Shown: positions 1 to 5,157 of the stretch, piece after piece
How the letters are laid out: each line of letters opens with the position of its first letter
Numbering within the stretch: the stretch's first letter is position 1
From: an uncultured Solirubrobacterales bacterium
GTDB taxonomy: Bacteria > Actinomycetota > Thermoleophilia > Solirubrobacterales > 70-9
NCBI GenBank assembly: GCA_937910825.1
Contig: CALEMO010000290.1
Coordinates: 1-5,157 of the forward strand
Reading direction: 5' to 3'
Length of the DNA: 5,157 bases
Notes under the pieces: generated by a model
Told to the model about the DNA's origin: nothing
Database searches by the model: none
Seen by the model: the letters and a program-made list of their open reading frames with translations, nothing else
Program-made: the position numbers and the translations under genes

Positions 1-1066
1 CGGCCAGGCTGAGCCCGAAAGCCGAACCGGTCGAGGCCGCGACAATTCCGCGCGCAGACATGCTGGCGAAGAAGAGCCTTTCTTTGCCCGCGAACGGCAG
101 GCCGACCAGAGTGGCGACGGCCAGCGGCCGCACGATGAGGACCAGGATCGCCACCAGCGCCAGGCCGGGGAACCCGAGGTCCAGCACCGAATCGACGCTG
201 ACGTTCGCCGCGAGCAGGATGAAGAGGATGCCAATCAGGATCGGCACCAGCGTCTCCTTGAACTCGGCGATGTAGTCGATTCGGACCTTCTTCTGGTTGG
301 CCAGGAATACACCCATGACGATGGACGCCACCAGGCCAGAATCGGCGAAGAGCGCATCGGCCGCAGCGAAGCTCGCGACGACGAGCATCAGGGTCGCGGC
401 GACTTTGTCACGCCCGGCCAGTTTGCGCGAAGCAAGTAGCGGCATCAGCAGCAAGGCTGCGACAACGCCGGCCAGCAGTCCGCTGCCGAGTGAAGCCAGG
501 ATCTCGACGAAGTCCACGGCCACCCGACCGCCCTGGTTGACGATCGAGCCAAAAATGACCACGGCGATAATCGCCCCGATCGGATCGATCAGGATGCCTT
601 CCCACTTCAGTACTGAGCGCACATGCGTGGAAGGGCTTATGAAATTCAGGATCGGCGAGACCACGGTCGGGCCGGAAATGATCACGATCGCACCGATCAG
701 CAGTGCAATCGCGTTCGGAACGTCGAAGAGCAGACCGATCGCCAGAGAGGACCCCGCCCACGTGATCAGCACCCCAGCCGTGATCAGGCGCAGGACCGCT
801 GGCCGCACACCGGCTCCGAGTTCCTCACGCTTCAGGCGGAGCGCCCCTTCAAAGAGGATGATGCCGACCGCGATCTCGACGGTCGGAGAAAGAGCATCAC
901 CCAGCAGCGCCGCGGGATCGATCAGGCCGGTCACCGAAACGCCGGAGAGCACTCCCACGACCAGCAGGGGCACGATCGCCGGCACCCGGATCCAGGCCGC
1001 GATCAGGCGCGCCAGAACTGAGAGCACGACCACCAGGCAAAGACCGAGCAGGACTTCGTCGGTCAA
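1..1066 (-). CDS. Monovalent cation:proton antiporter, NhaP/CPA type, 3'-truncated by the window edge
   Basis: Integral membrane protein predicted to exchange Na+ or K+ for H+ across the cytoplasmic membrane. I translated the 355 complete codons in the window by hand. They give an almost unbroken series of hydrophobic helices, about ten to twelve. Family landmarks are LFEGAL (71-76), SGPTVVSPIL (131-140), WEGILIDPIGAI (155-166) with the probable ion-binding Asp161, an Arg-Pro pair in a late helix (313-314), and RGIVAAS (339-345). The TTG start is well supported: a TAG stop lies directly before it in frame, a strong Shine-Dalgarno sits five bases upstream, and starting later would damage the first helix. 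The TTG overlaps the tetR stop as TTGA. The usual Asn before the binding Asp is Ile here. Relatives of this type often carry a C-terminal TrkA/RCK nucleotide-binding domain; if present, it lies beyond the left edge. The exchanged ion cannot be told from sequence. Confidence 0.9.
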   Translation of the reverse strand, partial: MTDEVLLGLCLVVVLSVLARLIAAWIRVPAIVPLLVVGVLSGVSVTGLIDPAALLGDALSPTVEIAVGIILFEGALRLKREELGAGVRPAVLRLITAGVLITWAGSSLAIGLLFDVPNAIALLIGAIVIISGPTVVSPILNFISPSTHVRSVLKWEGILIDPIGAIIAVVIFGSIVNQGGRVAVDFVEILASLGSGLLAGVVAALLLMPLLASRKLAGRDKVAATLMLVVASFAAADALFADSGLVASIVMGVFLANQKKVRIDYIAEFKETLVPILIGILFILLAANVSVDSVLDLGFPGLALVAILVLIVRPLAVATLVGLPFAGKERLFFASMSARGIVAASTGSAFGLSLA

Positions 1067-1647
1067 CTATTCCCCTCCCAGGCCAGGGCATCCTCGAGGC
1101 TGCTCGCAAGCATCTTGTGGAGCTCTCCCCTCGAGATGGTCTCGTCCTTCAGCCAGGCGAGAACCACCGCCCGACCAAAAGCGACAACTCCGAGCACGGC
1201 CAAACGCCTCCCCGGGGGGACGTCTTCGTCTCCGAAGTGGTTCTTCAGCACCCGATCGACAACATGAGAATGGAAATCCGCCACCGCTCCAGCGATGACC
1301 AGGTCAGGACCGGCAGGGCCAGCCGAGAAGATGGCGAGGGCGGCCTCCCGCTGAGCGATCATCAAGTCCAGCAGCGAATTGAGGTTGAAGTCGATCAATT
1401 CCCGTCCGCTGAGGTCGAGATCGGTCCGGACTGTCGACTCGAGTTGCTCGATCAGAAACGAAATAACCGCGGCGTAGAGGCCCTCCTTATCGCCGAAGTA
1501 ATGCGTGAGAAGCGCCCGGCTGGCCCCGGCTTCCCTGGCGATTTCGGCCATTGAGACTTCAGCGTAGGGCTGTGAGGCAAAGCTGCGAAACGCGGCGCCG
1601 ATGATCTCGGCCCGCCTTTCGTCAGGCTTGAGTCTTCGTCTCGGCAC
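1063..1647 (-). CDS. TetR/AcrR-family transcriptional regulator
   Basis: A 194-residue protein, the usual size for this family of ligand-responsive dimeric DNA-binding regulators. The N-terminus is basic (PRRRLKPDERR). The DNA-binding domain covers about residues 10-57, with the helix-turn-helix at about 31-50 (MAEIAREAGASRALLTHYF) and the typical following DKEGLYAAV (53-61). The C-terminal two thirds is helical and less conserved, as expected for the ligand-binding and dimerisation domain; I cannot name a ligand. The start is GTG, with an in-frame TAG four codons upstream, so no longer protein is possible. It follows the ion-channel gene after 38 bp and overlaps the antiporter start by four bases, so it probably regulates itself and the antiporter, and perhaps the channel. 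This target assignment is inferred from position only. A 13-bp palindrome upstream is a candidate operator. Confidence 0.93.
   Translation of the reverse strand: MPRRRLKPDERRAEIIGAAFRSFASQPYAEVSMAEIAREAGASRALLTHYFGDKEGLYAAVISFLIEQLESTVRTDLDLSGRELIDFNLNSLLDLMIAQREAALAIFSAGPAGPDLVIAGAVADFHSHVVDRVLKNHFGDEDVPPGRRLAVLGVVAFGRAVVLAWLKDETISRGELHKMLASSLEDALAWEGNS
1072..1079 (-). promoter_or_regulatory. Strong ribosome binding site of the antiporter gene
   Basis: Read on the minus strand this is GGGAGGGG, a near-ideal Shine-Dalgarno core, ending five bases before the TTG at 1066-1064. It lies inside the last codons of tetR. It decides the antiporter start, because TTG would otherwise be a doubtful choice, and it suggests the antiporter can be translated efficiently rather than relying only on coupling to tetR. 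Confidence 0.8.
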
Positions 1648-1652
1648 CGGAC

Positions 1653-1659
1653 AACCCTA
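1653..1659 (-). promoter_or_regulatory. Translation or promoter signal directly before tetR
   Basis: Read on the minus strand this region contains TAGGGT (1659-1654), six bases before the GTG start. It can be read two ways. AGGG within it is a moderate Shine-Dalgarno seven bases from the start. Alternatively TAGGGT fits the TANNNT form of an actinobacterial -10 element at the spacing expected for a leaderless transcript. The sequence cannot decide between these. The second reading would make tetR and the antiporter a separate transcription unit. Confidence 0.35.
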
Positions 1660-1662
1660 GAT

Positions 1663-1675
1663 GCCCGGGCCGGGC
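1663..1675. promoter_or_regulatory. 13-bp perfect palindrome upstream of tetR, candidate operator
   Basis: The arms GCCCGG (1663-1668) and CCGGGC (1670-1675) are exact inverse complements around one central base. The site lies in the 38-bp gap between the channel stop and the tetR start, 15 bp before the GTG. TetR-type regulators commonly bind short palindromes near their own promoter. No T-tract follows on either strand, so it does not look like an intrinsic terminator. Against it, a G/C-only palindrome in GC-rich DNA can arise by chance, and symmetry does not extend beyond the 13 bp. Confidence 0.3.
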
Positions 1676-1685
1676 GGCGACACAA

Positions 1686-2345
1686 TCAGTTCCGGCGACT
1701 GAGGTTGGCGACGATCACGGCAACCACAGTCACCAGGTAGATCTGGCCGATCAGCGCCTCGGCCGCGGTCAGCGAACGCCCCAGGGGCGCGGCGGCCGAG
1801 AAGTCACCGAGACCGGCGGTGGTGATCGTGGTCAGGCTGAAGTAGAGGTAGTTGCTGAGGGTTTCGGCTCCCTGACCTTCGCGGAAGAAAGGCTGGCCGC
1901 CGGCAGCCTCGATAAGCGCGAAAGCGGAACCGAATACAAGCCCAATCAGCAAGAAGATGCACAGCACACCGAGCATCGTGTGGATCGTTATCGCCCGTTT
2001 CTCTTTCACCTGCAACACGATCCCAAGCGCGATCGCGGGGGTGGCGATGGAGACGAGGATCAGGCTGGCCCAGCGCACGTATATGGCCCCCGAGCCATCC
2101 TCGGCGAAGTTGAGGACGATCGTCATCAACATCGTCGTCATGATGATTCCACCGAATATGAGCCCCAGTCGCATCCCGGGCTGGGCCGCCCTCAGTGCTG
2201 CGAAGAGCGCGAGGCCTTCGAGCAGCAGTGCAACATTGCGCCATCCGCCCTCATCCGGCGCCGCCATGATGTAGATCATCGCGATCAGGATCAGGACGAG
2301 GGCAAGCCCGTACCTTTCTTTGCCCCGGGCCCAGAAGCCGCTCAA
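1686..2345 (-). CDS. Six-helix pore-loop ion channel (Ion_trans_2-like, putative K+ channel)
   Basis: A 219-residue membrane protein. Hydrophobic helices lie at about 13-30, 36-53, 59-80, 89-112, 122-147 and 196-214, with a pore helix and filter at about 163-182. This gives the S1-S6 layout of a tetrameric cation channel. The region YFSLTTITTAGLGDFS matches the K+ channel pore signature, but the filter reads T-A-G-L-G (176-180) followed by Asp181, instead of canonical T-V-G-Y-G-D. The fourth helix has essentially one Arg (91), so voltage sensing through an S4 charge ladder is unlikely. There is no cytoplasmic RCK domain and the C-terminus is short (SRRN). The TTG start overlaps the pgl stop as TTGA, with only a weak Shine-Dalgarno; later Met codons fall inside helix 1. 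K+ selectivity is inferred from the family and not certain, given the filter. Confidence 0.85.
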   Translation of the reverse strand: MSGFWARGKERYGLALVLILIAMIYIMAAPDEGGWRNVALLLEGLALFAALRAAQPGMRLGLIFGGIIMTTMLMTIVLNFAEDGSGAIYVRWASLILVSIATPAIALGIVLQVKEKRAITIHTMLGVLCIFLLIGLVFGSAFALIEAAGGQPFFREGQGAETLSNYLYFSLTTITTAGLGDFSAAAPLGRSLTAAEALIGQIYLVTVVAVIVANLSRRN

Positions 2346-3007
2346 GCGACCACTTCGGTACTCATGTCGGTAACGGTCAGCATGTTGCTGTTCTCGACCC
2401 GCCCCGCCGGAATCGACGGATCCTCGGCCAGCAGCTTCTCGAACGCCTGCCGCTTACCGTCGCCGGTGATCAGGAAAAGAATCTTGCGCGCTGCCGCGAG
2501 AGCCGGATAGGTCAGGCTCATTCGGCGGGTCCCTTGGTATTCGCCATCGGTCAAAGCCACCCGGCGATCTTTGACATCGAGGATTCTGTCGCCGGGAATC
2601 AGGGACGCTGTATGTCCGTCGGGCCCCATGCCCAGATGAATCAGGTCAAAACGCTCGGGAAGCGAGTACTCATAGGCCCTGGCGGCGGTCTCCAGATCCT
2701 CCGCACCGACCGGCATCGGCCGGATCGCAGACTGGCAGATCAGCGGCAGGCTGAGTACCAGATGGGTCAGGTTTCGCTCCATGCTGCCAGTTGGCGCAAT
2801 GCGCTCATCCACCTGAAACAGGGAGGTCTTCGACCATGGAAGCGTGCCTTCAGAGAGGATCTCGAGCATTCGCCACGGAGTCTGACCACCGCTGACGGCG
2901 ATGTTGAAAACCCCCCGCTCGGCGATTGCAGCCTGAGCCGCCATCTCGACTATGCGCGCAGATTCCTGAGCGGCTGCTTCAGCATCGGCGACAGACTTGG
3001 TGACCAT
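2342..3007 (-). CDS. pgl: 6-phosphogluconolactonase (DevB/Pgl type)
   Basis: Cytoplasmic enzyme hydrolysing 6-phosphogluconolactone to 6-phosphogluconate, step two of the oxidative pentose phosphate pathway. The product is 221 residues, slightly short of the typical 230-260. Visible motifs are AVSGGQTP (37-44) for phosphate binding, QVDERIAP (65-72), SMERNL (75-80), the family hallmark LGMGPDGHTASLIPG (125-139), and the C-terminal ITGDGKRQAF (180-189). The last also occurs in the related glucosamine-6-phosphate isomerases, but the hallmark and the neighbours zwf and gnd fix the lactonase assignment. The frame is open further upstream into gnd, but that extension has no resemblance to the family. 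The ATG at 3007, ten bases after the gnd stop, gives the normal N-terminus. The Shine-Dalgarno is poor (GAGG two bases away, AGG nine bases away), so translation may depend on coupling to gnd. Its stop overlaps the channel start. Confidence 0.95.
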   Translation of the reverse strand: MVTKSVADAEAAAQESARIVEMAAQAAIAERGVFNIAVSGGQTPWRMLEILSEGTLPWSKTSLFQVDERIAPTGSMERNLTHLVLSLPLICQSAIRPMPVGAEDLETAARAYEYSLPERFDLIHLGMGPDGHTASLIPGDRILDVKDRRVALTDGEYQGTRRMSLTYPALAAARKILFLITGDGKRQAFEKLLAEDPSIPAGRVENSNMLTVTDMSTEVVA

Positions 3008-3017
3008 CGCCTCGAAC

Positions 3018-4043
3018 CTATCCGTTTTCGGCTGGTTTTTCGTCGTGCCCGCCGAACTCCTTGCGCATCGCCGACTGGACGCGATCACCGAAGTCACCGA
3101 GCCCACGGGAATCGAAGCGCTCGTAGAGGGCGGATGTGAGCACCGGAGCCGGCACACCCTCTTCGACTGCCGCAATCGAGGTCCAGCGTCCTTCTCCGGA
3201 GTCCGAAATACGACCGTCGAATTCGGCCAGGTCAGGGGACTTGGCGAGGGCAGACGCGGTCAGATCAAGCAACCATGAACCGATCACGCTGCCGCGGCGC
3301 CAGACTTCCGCAACTTCCCCGACATCGATGTCGAACTGGTAGTACTCGGGATTCTGAAGCGGCGCGGTCTCCGCATCGTCGTCGCGTTCAACTTTGCCGG
3401 CGTTGGCGTTCTTTATGATGTTGAGGCCCTCCCCGAAAGCGGCCATGATGCCGTACTCGATGCCGTTGTGGACCATTTTCACGAAATGGCCGGCCCCTAC
3501 CGGTCCACAAAGCAGATAGCCCTTTTCGGCCGGGCTCGGATCTCCGCTCAGGCCAGCGGTGCGTTCGAGGTCACCCACACCAGGAGCGATCGACGCAAAG
3601 ATCGGCTCGAGGCGTGAATAGGCTTTTTTCGGACCGCCAATCATCAGGCAGTAGCCGCGGTCGAGACCCCATACGCCTCCGCTGGTGCCGACGTCGAGAT
3701 GATCAATCCCGCGCTGCCCGATTTCTTCGGCAAAATGGATGTTGTCGCGGTAATACGTATTGCCGCCGTCAATCACGGCGTCGCCGCTCTCGAGCTCGGC
3801 AGCCACTTCTTTCACCGTGTTCTCGGTGATCTTGCCGGCCGGCACCATCACCCAGACCGAGCGTGGAGCGGAAAGTTTCGAAGCAAGGTCGGCGAGGTCC
3901 GAGGCAGGAATCGCCCCTTCTTCACCCAATGCGGCCGTCACCTCCGGATTCACGTCGTAGACGACGCAGGTGTGACCGTCGCGCATCAACCTGCGGGCGA
4001 TATTCGCGCCCATCCGACCTAGTCCAACTATTCCGAGTTCCAT
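3018..4043 (-). CDS. gnd: 6-phosphogluconate dehydrogenase, decarboxylating, short form (GntZ/Gnd2-like)
   Basis: Cytoplasmic enzyme converting 6-phosphogluconate to ribulose 5-phosphate and CO2 with reduction of NAD(P)+. Counted from the ATG it has 341 residues, matching the short form rather than the roughly 470-residue E. coli form. Visible are the Rossmann motif GLGRMG (7-12), the substrate loop DVGTSGGVWG (117-126), and HFVKMVHNGIEYG (186-198) with catalytic Lys189. The C-terminal GSVIGSWLLDL and SGEGRWT are typical of the helical domain. Residues 160-175 form an extra segment that I recall from actinobacterial versions. Asp30 at the end of the second strand suggests NAD+ preference. A GTG six bases upstream is also open, but the family begins M-x-LGxxGLGRMG and a -10-like element lies right before it, so I chose the ATG. 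It is probably the first gene of the minus-strand run and is divergent from zwf. Confidence 0.96.
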   Translation of the reverse strand: MELGIVGLGRMGANIARRLMRDGHTCVVYDVNPEVTAALGEEGAIPASDLADLASKLSAPRSVWVMVPAGKITENTVKEVAAELESGDAVIDGGNTYYRDNIHFAEEIGQRGIDHLDVGTSGGVWGLDRGYCLMIGGPKKAYSRLEPIFASIAPGVGDLERTAGLSGDPSPAEKGYLLCGPVGAGHFVKMVHNGIEYGIMAAFGEGLNIIKNANAGKVERDDDAETAPLQNPEYYQFDIDVGEVAEVWRRGSVIGSWLLDLTASALAKSPDLAEFDGRISDSGEGRWTSIAAVEEGVPAPVLTSALYERFDSRGLGDFGDRVQSAMRKEFGGHDEKPAENG

Positions 4044-4049
4044 AGCCAC

Positions 4050-4055
4050 ATACTA
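4050..4055 (-). promoter_or_regulatory. Putative -10 element of a leaderless gnd promoter
   Basis: On the minus strand this reads TAGTAT, four of six matches to TATAAT and a fit to the TANNNT form. Six bases (GTGGCT) separate it from the gnd ATG at 4043. That spacing would put transcription start at or next to the A of the ATG, as in leaderless mRNAs, which are common in actinobacteria. No Shine-Dalgarno is present before this ATG, which agrees. No convincing -35 hexamer is seen at 16-18 bp, where the sequence would already be zwf coding DNA. Confidence 0.45.
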
Positions 4056-4063
4056 GTTCAAGG

Positions 4064-4069
4064 TAGCCT
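4064..4069 (+). promoter_or_regulatory. Putative -10 element of a leaderless zwf promoter
   Basis: TAGCCT fits TANNNT but only three of six TATAAT positions. Seven bases (GCCGGAT) separate it from the zwf ATG at 4077, again the leaderless spacing. The only purine-rich stretch upstream, AAGG at 4060-4063, is thirteen bases from the ATG and too far to be a good ribosome binding site. No clear -35 hexamer is seen; it would fall at the gnd start codon. This element is weaker than the gnd one. Confidence 0.35.
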
Positions 4070-4076
4070 GCCGGAT

Positions 4077-5157
4077 ATGAACTCGAAAACACGCGCCTCG
4101 GCGACGGATGCGCTGGTGATCTTCGGAATTACCGGTGACCTCGCCCGCAAGATGACATTCCGGGCCCTCTACAGGCTCGAATCCCGGGGGAAACTCGACT
4201 GCCCGATCATCGGCGTCGGCCGCAGGACCGATTGGGGCCACGAGACCATGCGGCAGAGAGCCCACGAATCGATCGAAGACGGCCTCGGAACCGTCGACGA
4301 AGAGGTTTTCGCCCGGCTTGCCGGCAGGATGCGCTTCGTAGCCGGGAACTTTGACGAATCCGCTACGTACGAGGCACTCGCAAAAGAGCTGGAAGGCTAC
4401 GAAAAGCCGCTGTTTTACCTGGAGATACCGCCGATGCTTTTCGCGTCGGTAATTGAAGCCCTTAGCGCTGCGGGCCTTTCGAAAAACGCGAGGTTCGTGA
4501 TCGAGAAACCCTTCGGTCATGACCTCGAATCGGCGCGGGCGCTGCAGGCTGAACTGACCCAGGTCCTGAGTGAGGACCAGATCCTGAGGATCGACCATTA
4601 CCTCGGCAAAGAGCCGGTCATGGACATCACCTACCTGCGTTTCGCCAACACCCTGCTGGAGCCGGTCTGGAACAGGAACTACGTCGCTTATGTCCAGATG
4701 ACGATGGCCGAAAGCTTCGGCGTCGAAGACCGCGGCAAGTTCTATGACCGGGTAGGGACGATCCGGGACGTAGTCCAGAACCACATGCTTCAGGTGCTCG
4801 GCCTGGTGGCGATGGAGCCGCCGAACGCCAATCAGGTTGACTCCGTGCGGGAGAAGAAGCTCGAACTTTTTCAAGCGATTCGTGCAGCCGACCCCGATCG
4901 CTGCGTTCGTGGGCAGTACGGCGGTTTCCGGGACATCCCCGATGTGGCGGACGACTCGAACACCGAAACGTACGCCGCACTTGAACTTTCGATCGACAAC
5001 TGGCGCTGGGGCGGAGTTCCGTTCTACATCCGCGCCGGCAAGTACCTGCCCGTAAAGCACACCGAGGTCCGGGTCGTCTTCAAGCGGCCACCCCATGTCG
5101 CCGTCGGTTCGAAGGCGAAACCCGACCACAACGAACTGGTGATCAGGATCGATCCCG
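4077..5157 (+). CDS. zwf: Glucose-6-phosphate 1-dehydrogenase, 3'-truncated by the window edge
   Basis: Cytoplasmic entry enzyme of the oxidative pentose phosphate pathway, oxidising glucose 6-phosphate to 6-phosphogluconolactone with NADP+ or NAD+. I translated 360 complete codons; family members are about 450-510 residues, so roughly the last quarter is outside. Motifs in order: nucleotide-binding FGITGDLARK (16-25), GVGRR (46-50) whose Arg can contact the NADP+ 2'-phosphate, EKPFGHDL (143-150), the substrate signature RIDHYLGKE (171-179) with His174, YDRVGTIRDVVQNH (223-236) ending in the catalytic His236, CVRGQYGG (276-283), and VPFYIRAGKYLP (314-325). No key residue seen is missing. The ATG at 4077 leaves a short ten-residue lead before the Rossmann strand and no plausible start lies upstream. 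From memory it is closest to the mycobacterial Zwf1 type. It is divergent from gnd and probably co-regulated with it. Confidence 0.96.
   Translation, partial: MNSKTRASATDALVIFGITGDLARKMTFRALYRLESRGKLDCPIIGVGRRTDWGHETMRQRAHESIEDGLGTVDEEVFARLAGRMRFVAGNFDESATYEALAKELEGYEKPLFYLEIPPMLFASVIEALSAAGLSKNARFVIEKPFGHDLESARALQAELTQVLSEDQILRIDHYLGKEPVMDITYLRFANTLLEPVWNRNYVAYVQMTMAESFGVEDRGKFYDRVGTIRDVVQNHMLQVLGLVAMEPPNANQVDSVREKKLELFQAIRAADPDRCVRGQYGGFRDIPDVADDSNTETYAALELSIDNWRWGGVPFYIRAGKYLPVKHTEVRVVFKRPPHVAVGSKAKPDHNELVIRIDP

Noticed and set aside
297..1298. Open frame of 333 codons on the + strand across the antiporter and the end of tetR
   Set aside because: It crosses two well-supported minus-strand genes, and its translation is low-complexity Ser/Thr/Arg/Pro sequence typical of an antisense shadow.
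1663..1675. GC-rich inverted repeat read as an intrinsic terminator of the channel gene
   Set aside because: No run of T follows on either strand and the single-base centre cannot form a normal hairpin loop without opening base pairs, so a DNA-level binding site is more likely.
1980..2510. Open frame of 176 codons on the + strand across the channel and pgl
   Set aside because: It is antisense to two recognised genes and its translation is Arg/Asp/His-rich with no domain.
3008..3175. Upstream extension of the pgl frame into gnd
   Set aside because: These 56 extra codons overlap gnd coding sequence and are Ser/Arg-rich without resemblance to lactonases. The ATG at 3007 gives the normal family N-terminus.
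4044..4049. GTG start for gnd, adding two residues
   Set aside because: The family starts directly with the Rossmann strand as the ATG version does, and a -10-like element lies immediately before this GTG, which would leave it outside the mRNA.
4052..4057. ACTAGT palindrome in the gnd/zwf gap as a regulator site
   Set aside because: Six bases of symmetry that do not extend outward are expected by chance; no second copy is seen in the gap.
4053..5129. Long open frame of 358 codons on the minus strand, opposite zwf
   Set aside because: The + strand carries an unmistakable G6PDH with all family motifs. The antisense translation has no recognisable domain and is rich in Arg, Pro, His and Val, as expected from the complement of GC-biased codons.

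Overview
This is a GC-rich bacterial chromosomal segment with tightly packed genes. It has six protein genes, two of them cut by the window edges. No RNA genes, mobile elements, CRISPR arrays or long repeats are visible, and no stretch longer than 38 bases lacks a gene. The two best-recognised proteins, a short-form 6-phosphogluconate dehydrogenase and a glucose-6-phosphate dehydrogenase, resemble from memory the actinobacterial (mycobacterial Gnd2/Zwf1-like) versions. Together with the GC content, the TTG and GTG starts and the apparently leaderless promoters, this suggests Actinomycetota. The order or family cannot be fixed from the sequence alone.

Layout, right to left. At 4077 zwf starts on the + strand and runs off the right edge. 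Divergent from it, only 33 bp away, a minus-strand run begins: gnd (4043-3018), then pgl (3007-2342), then a small six-helix pore-loop ion channel (2345-1686), a TetR-family regulator (1647-1063) and a monovalent cation:proton antiporter of the NhaP/CPA type (from 1066 off the left edge). Gaps within this run are 10 bp, a 4-bp overlap, 38 bp and a 4-bp overlap, so it could be one operon. The 38-bp gap before tetR may hold a second promoter.

Function. zwf, pgl and gnd supply all three steps of the oxidative pentose phosphate pathway: glucose 6-phosphate to 6-phosphogluconolactone, to 6-phosphogluconate, to ribulose 5-phosphate plus CO2 and reduced nicotinamide cofactor. The downstream channel, regulator and antiporter form a second module that looks like ion or pH homeostasis. 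Its physical attachment to the pathway genes is the least routine part of the window.

Most of the window is ordinary metabolism and transport. I see no clear sign of a wholly new system. The points worth a second look are the compact divergent zwf/gnd promoter region, the non-canonical selectivity filter of the channel, two identical TTGA start/stop overlaps, a 13-bp palindrome in front of tetR, and an altered ion-binding motif in the antiporter.
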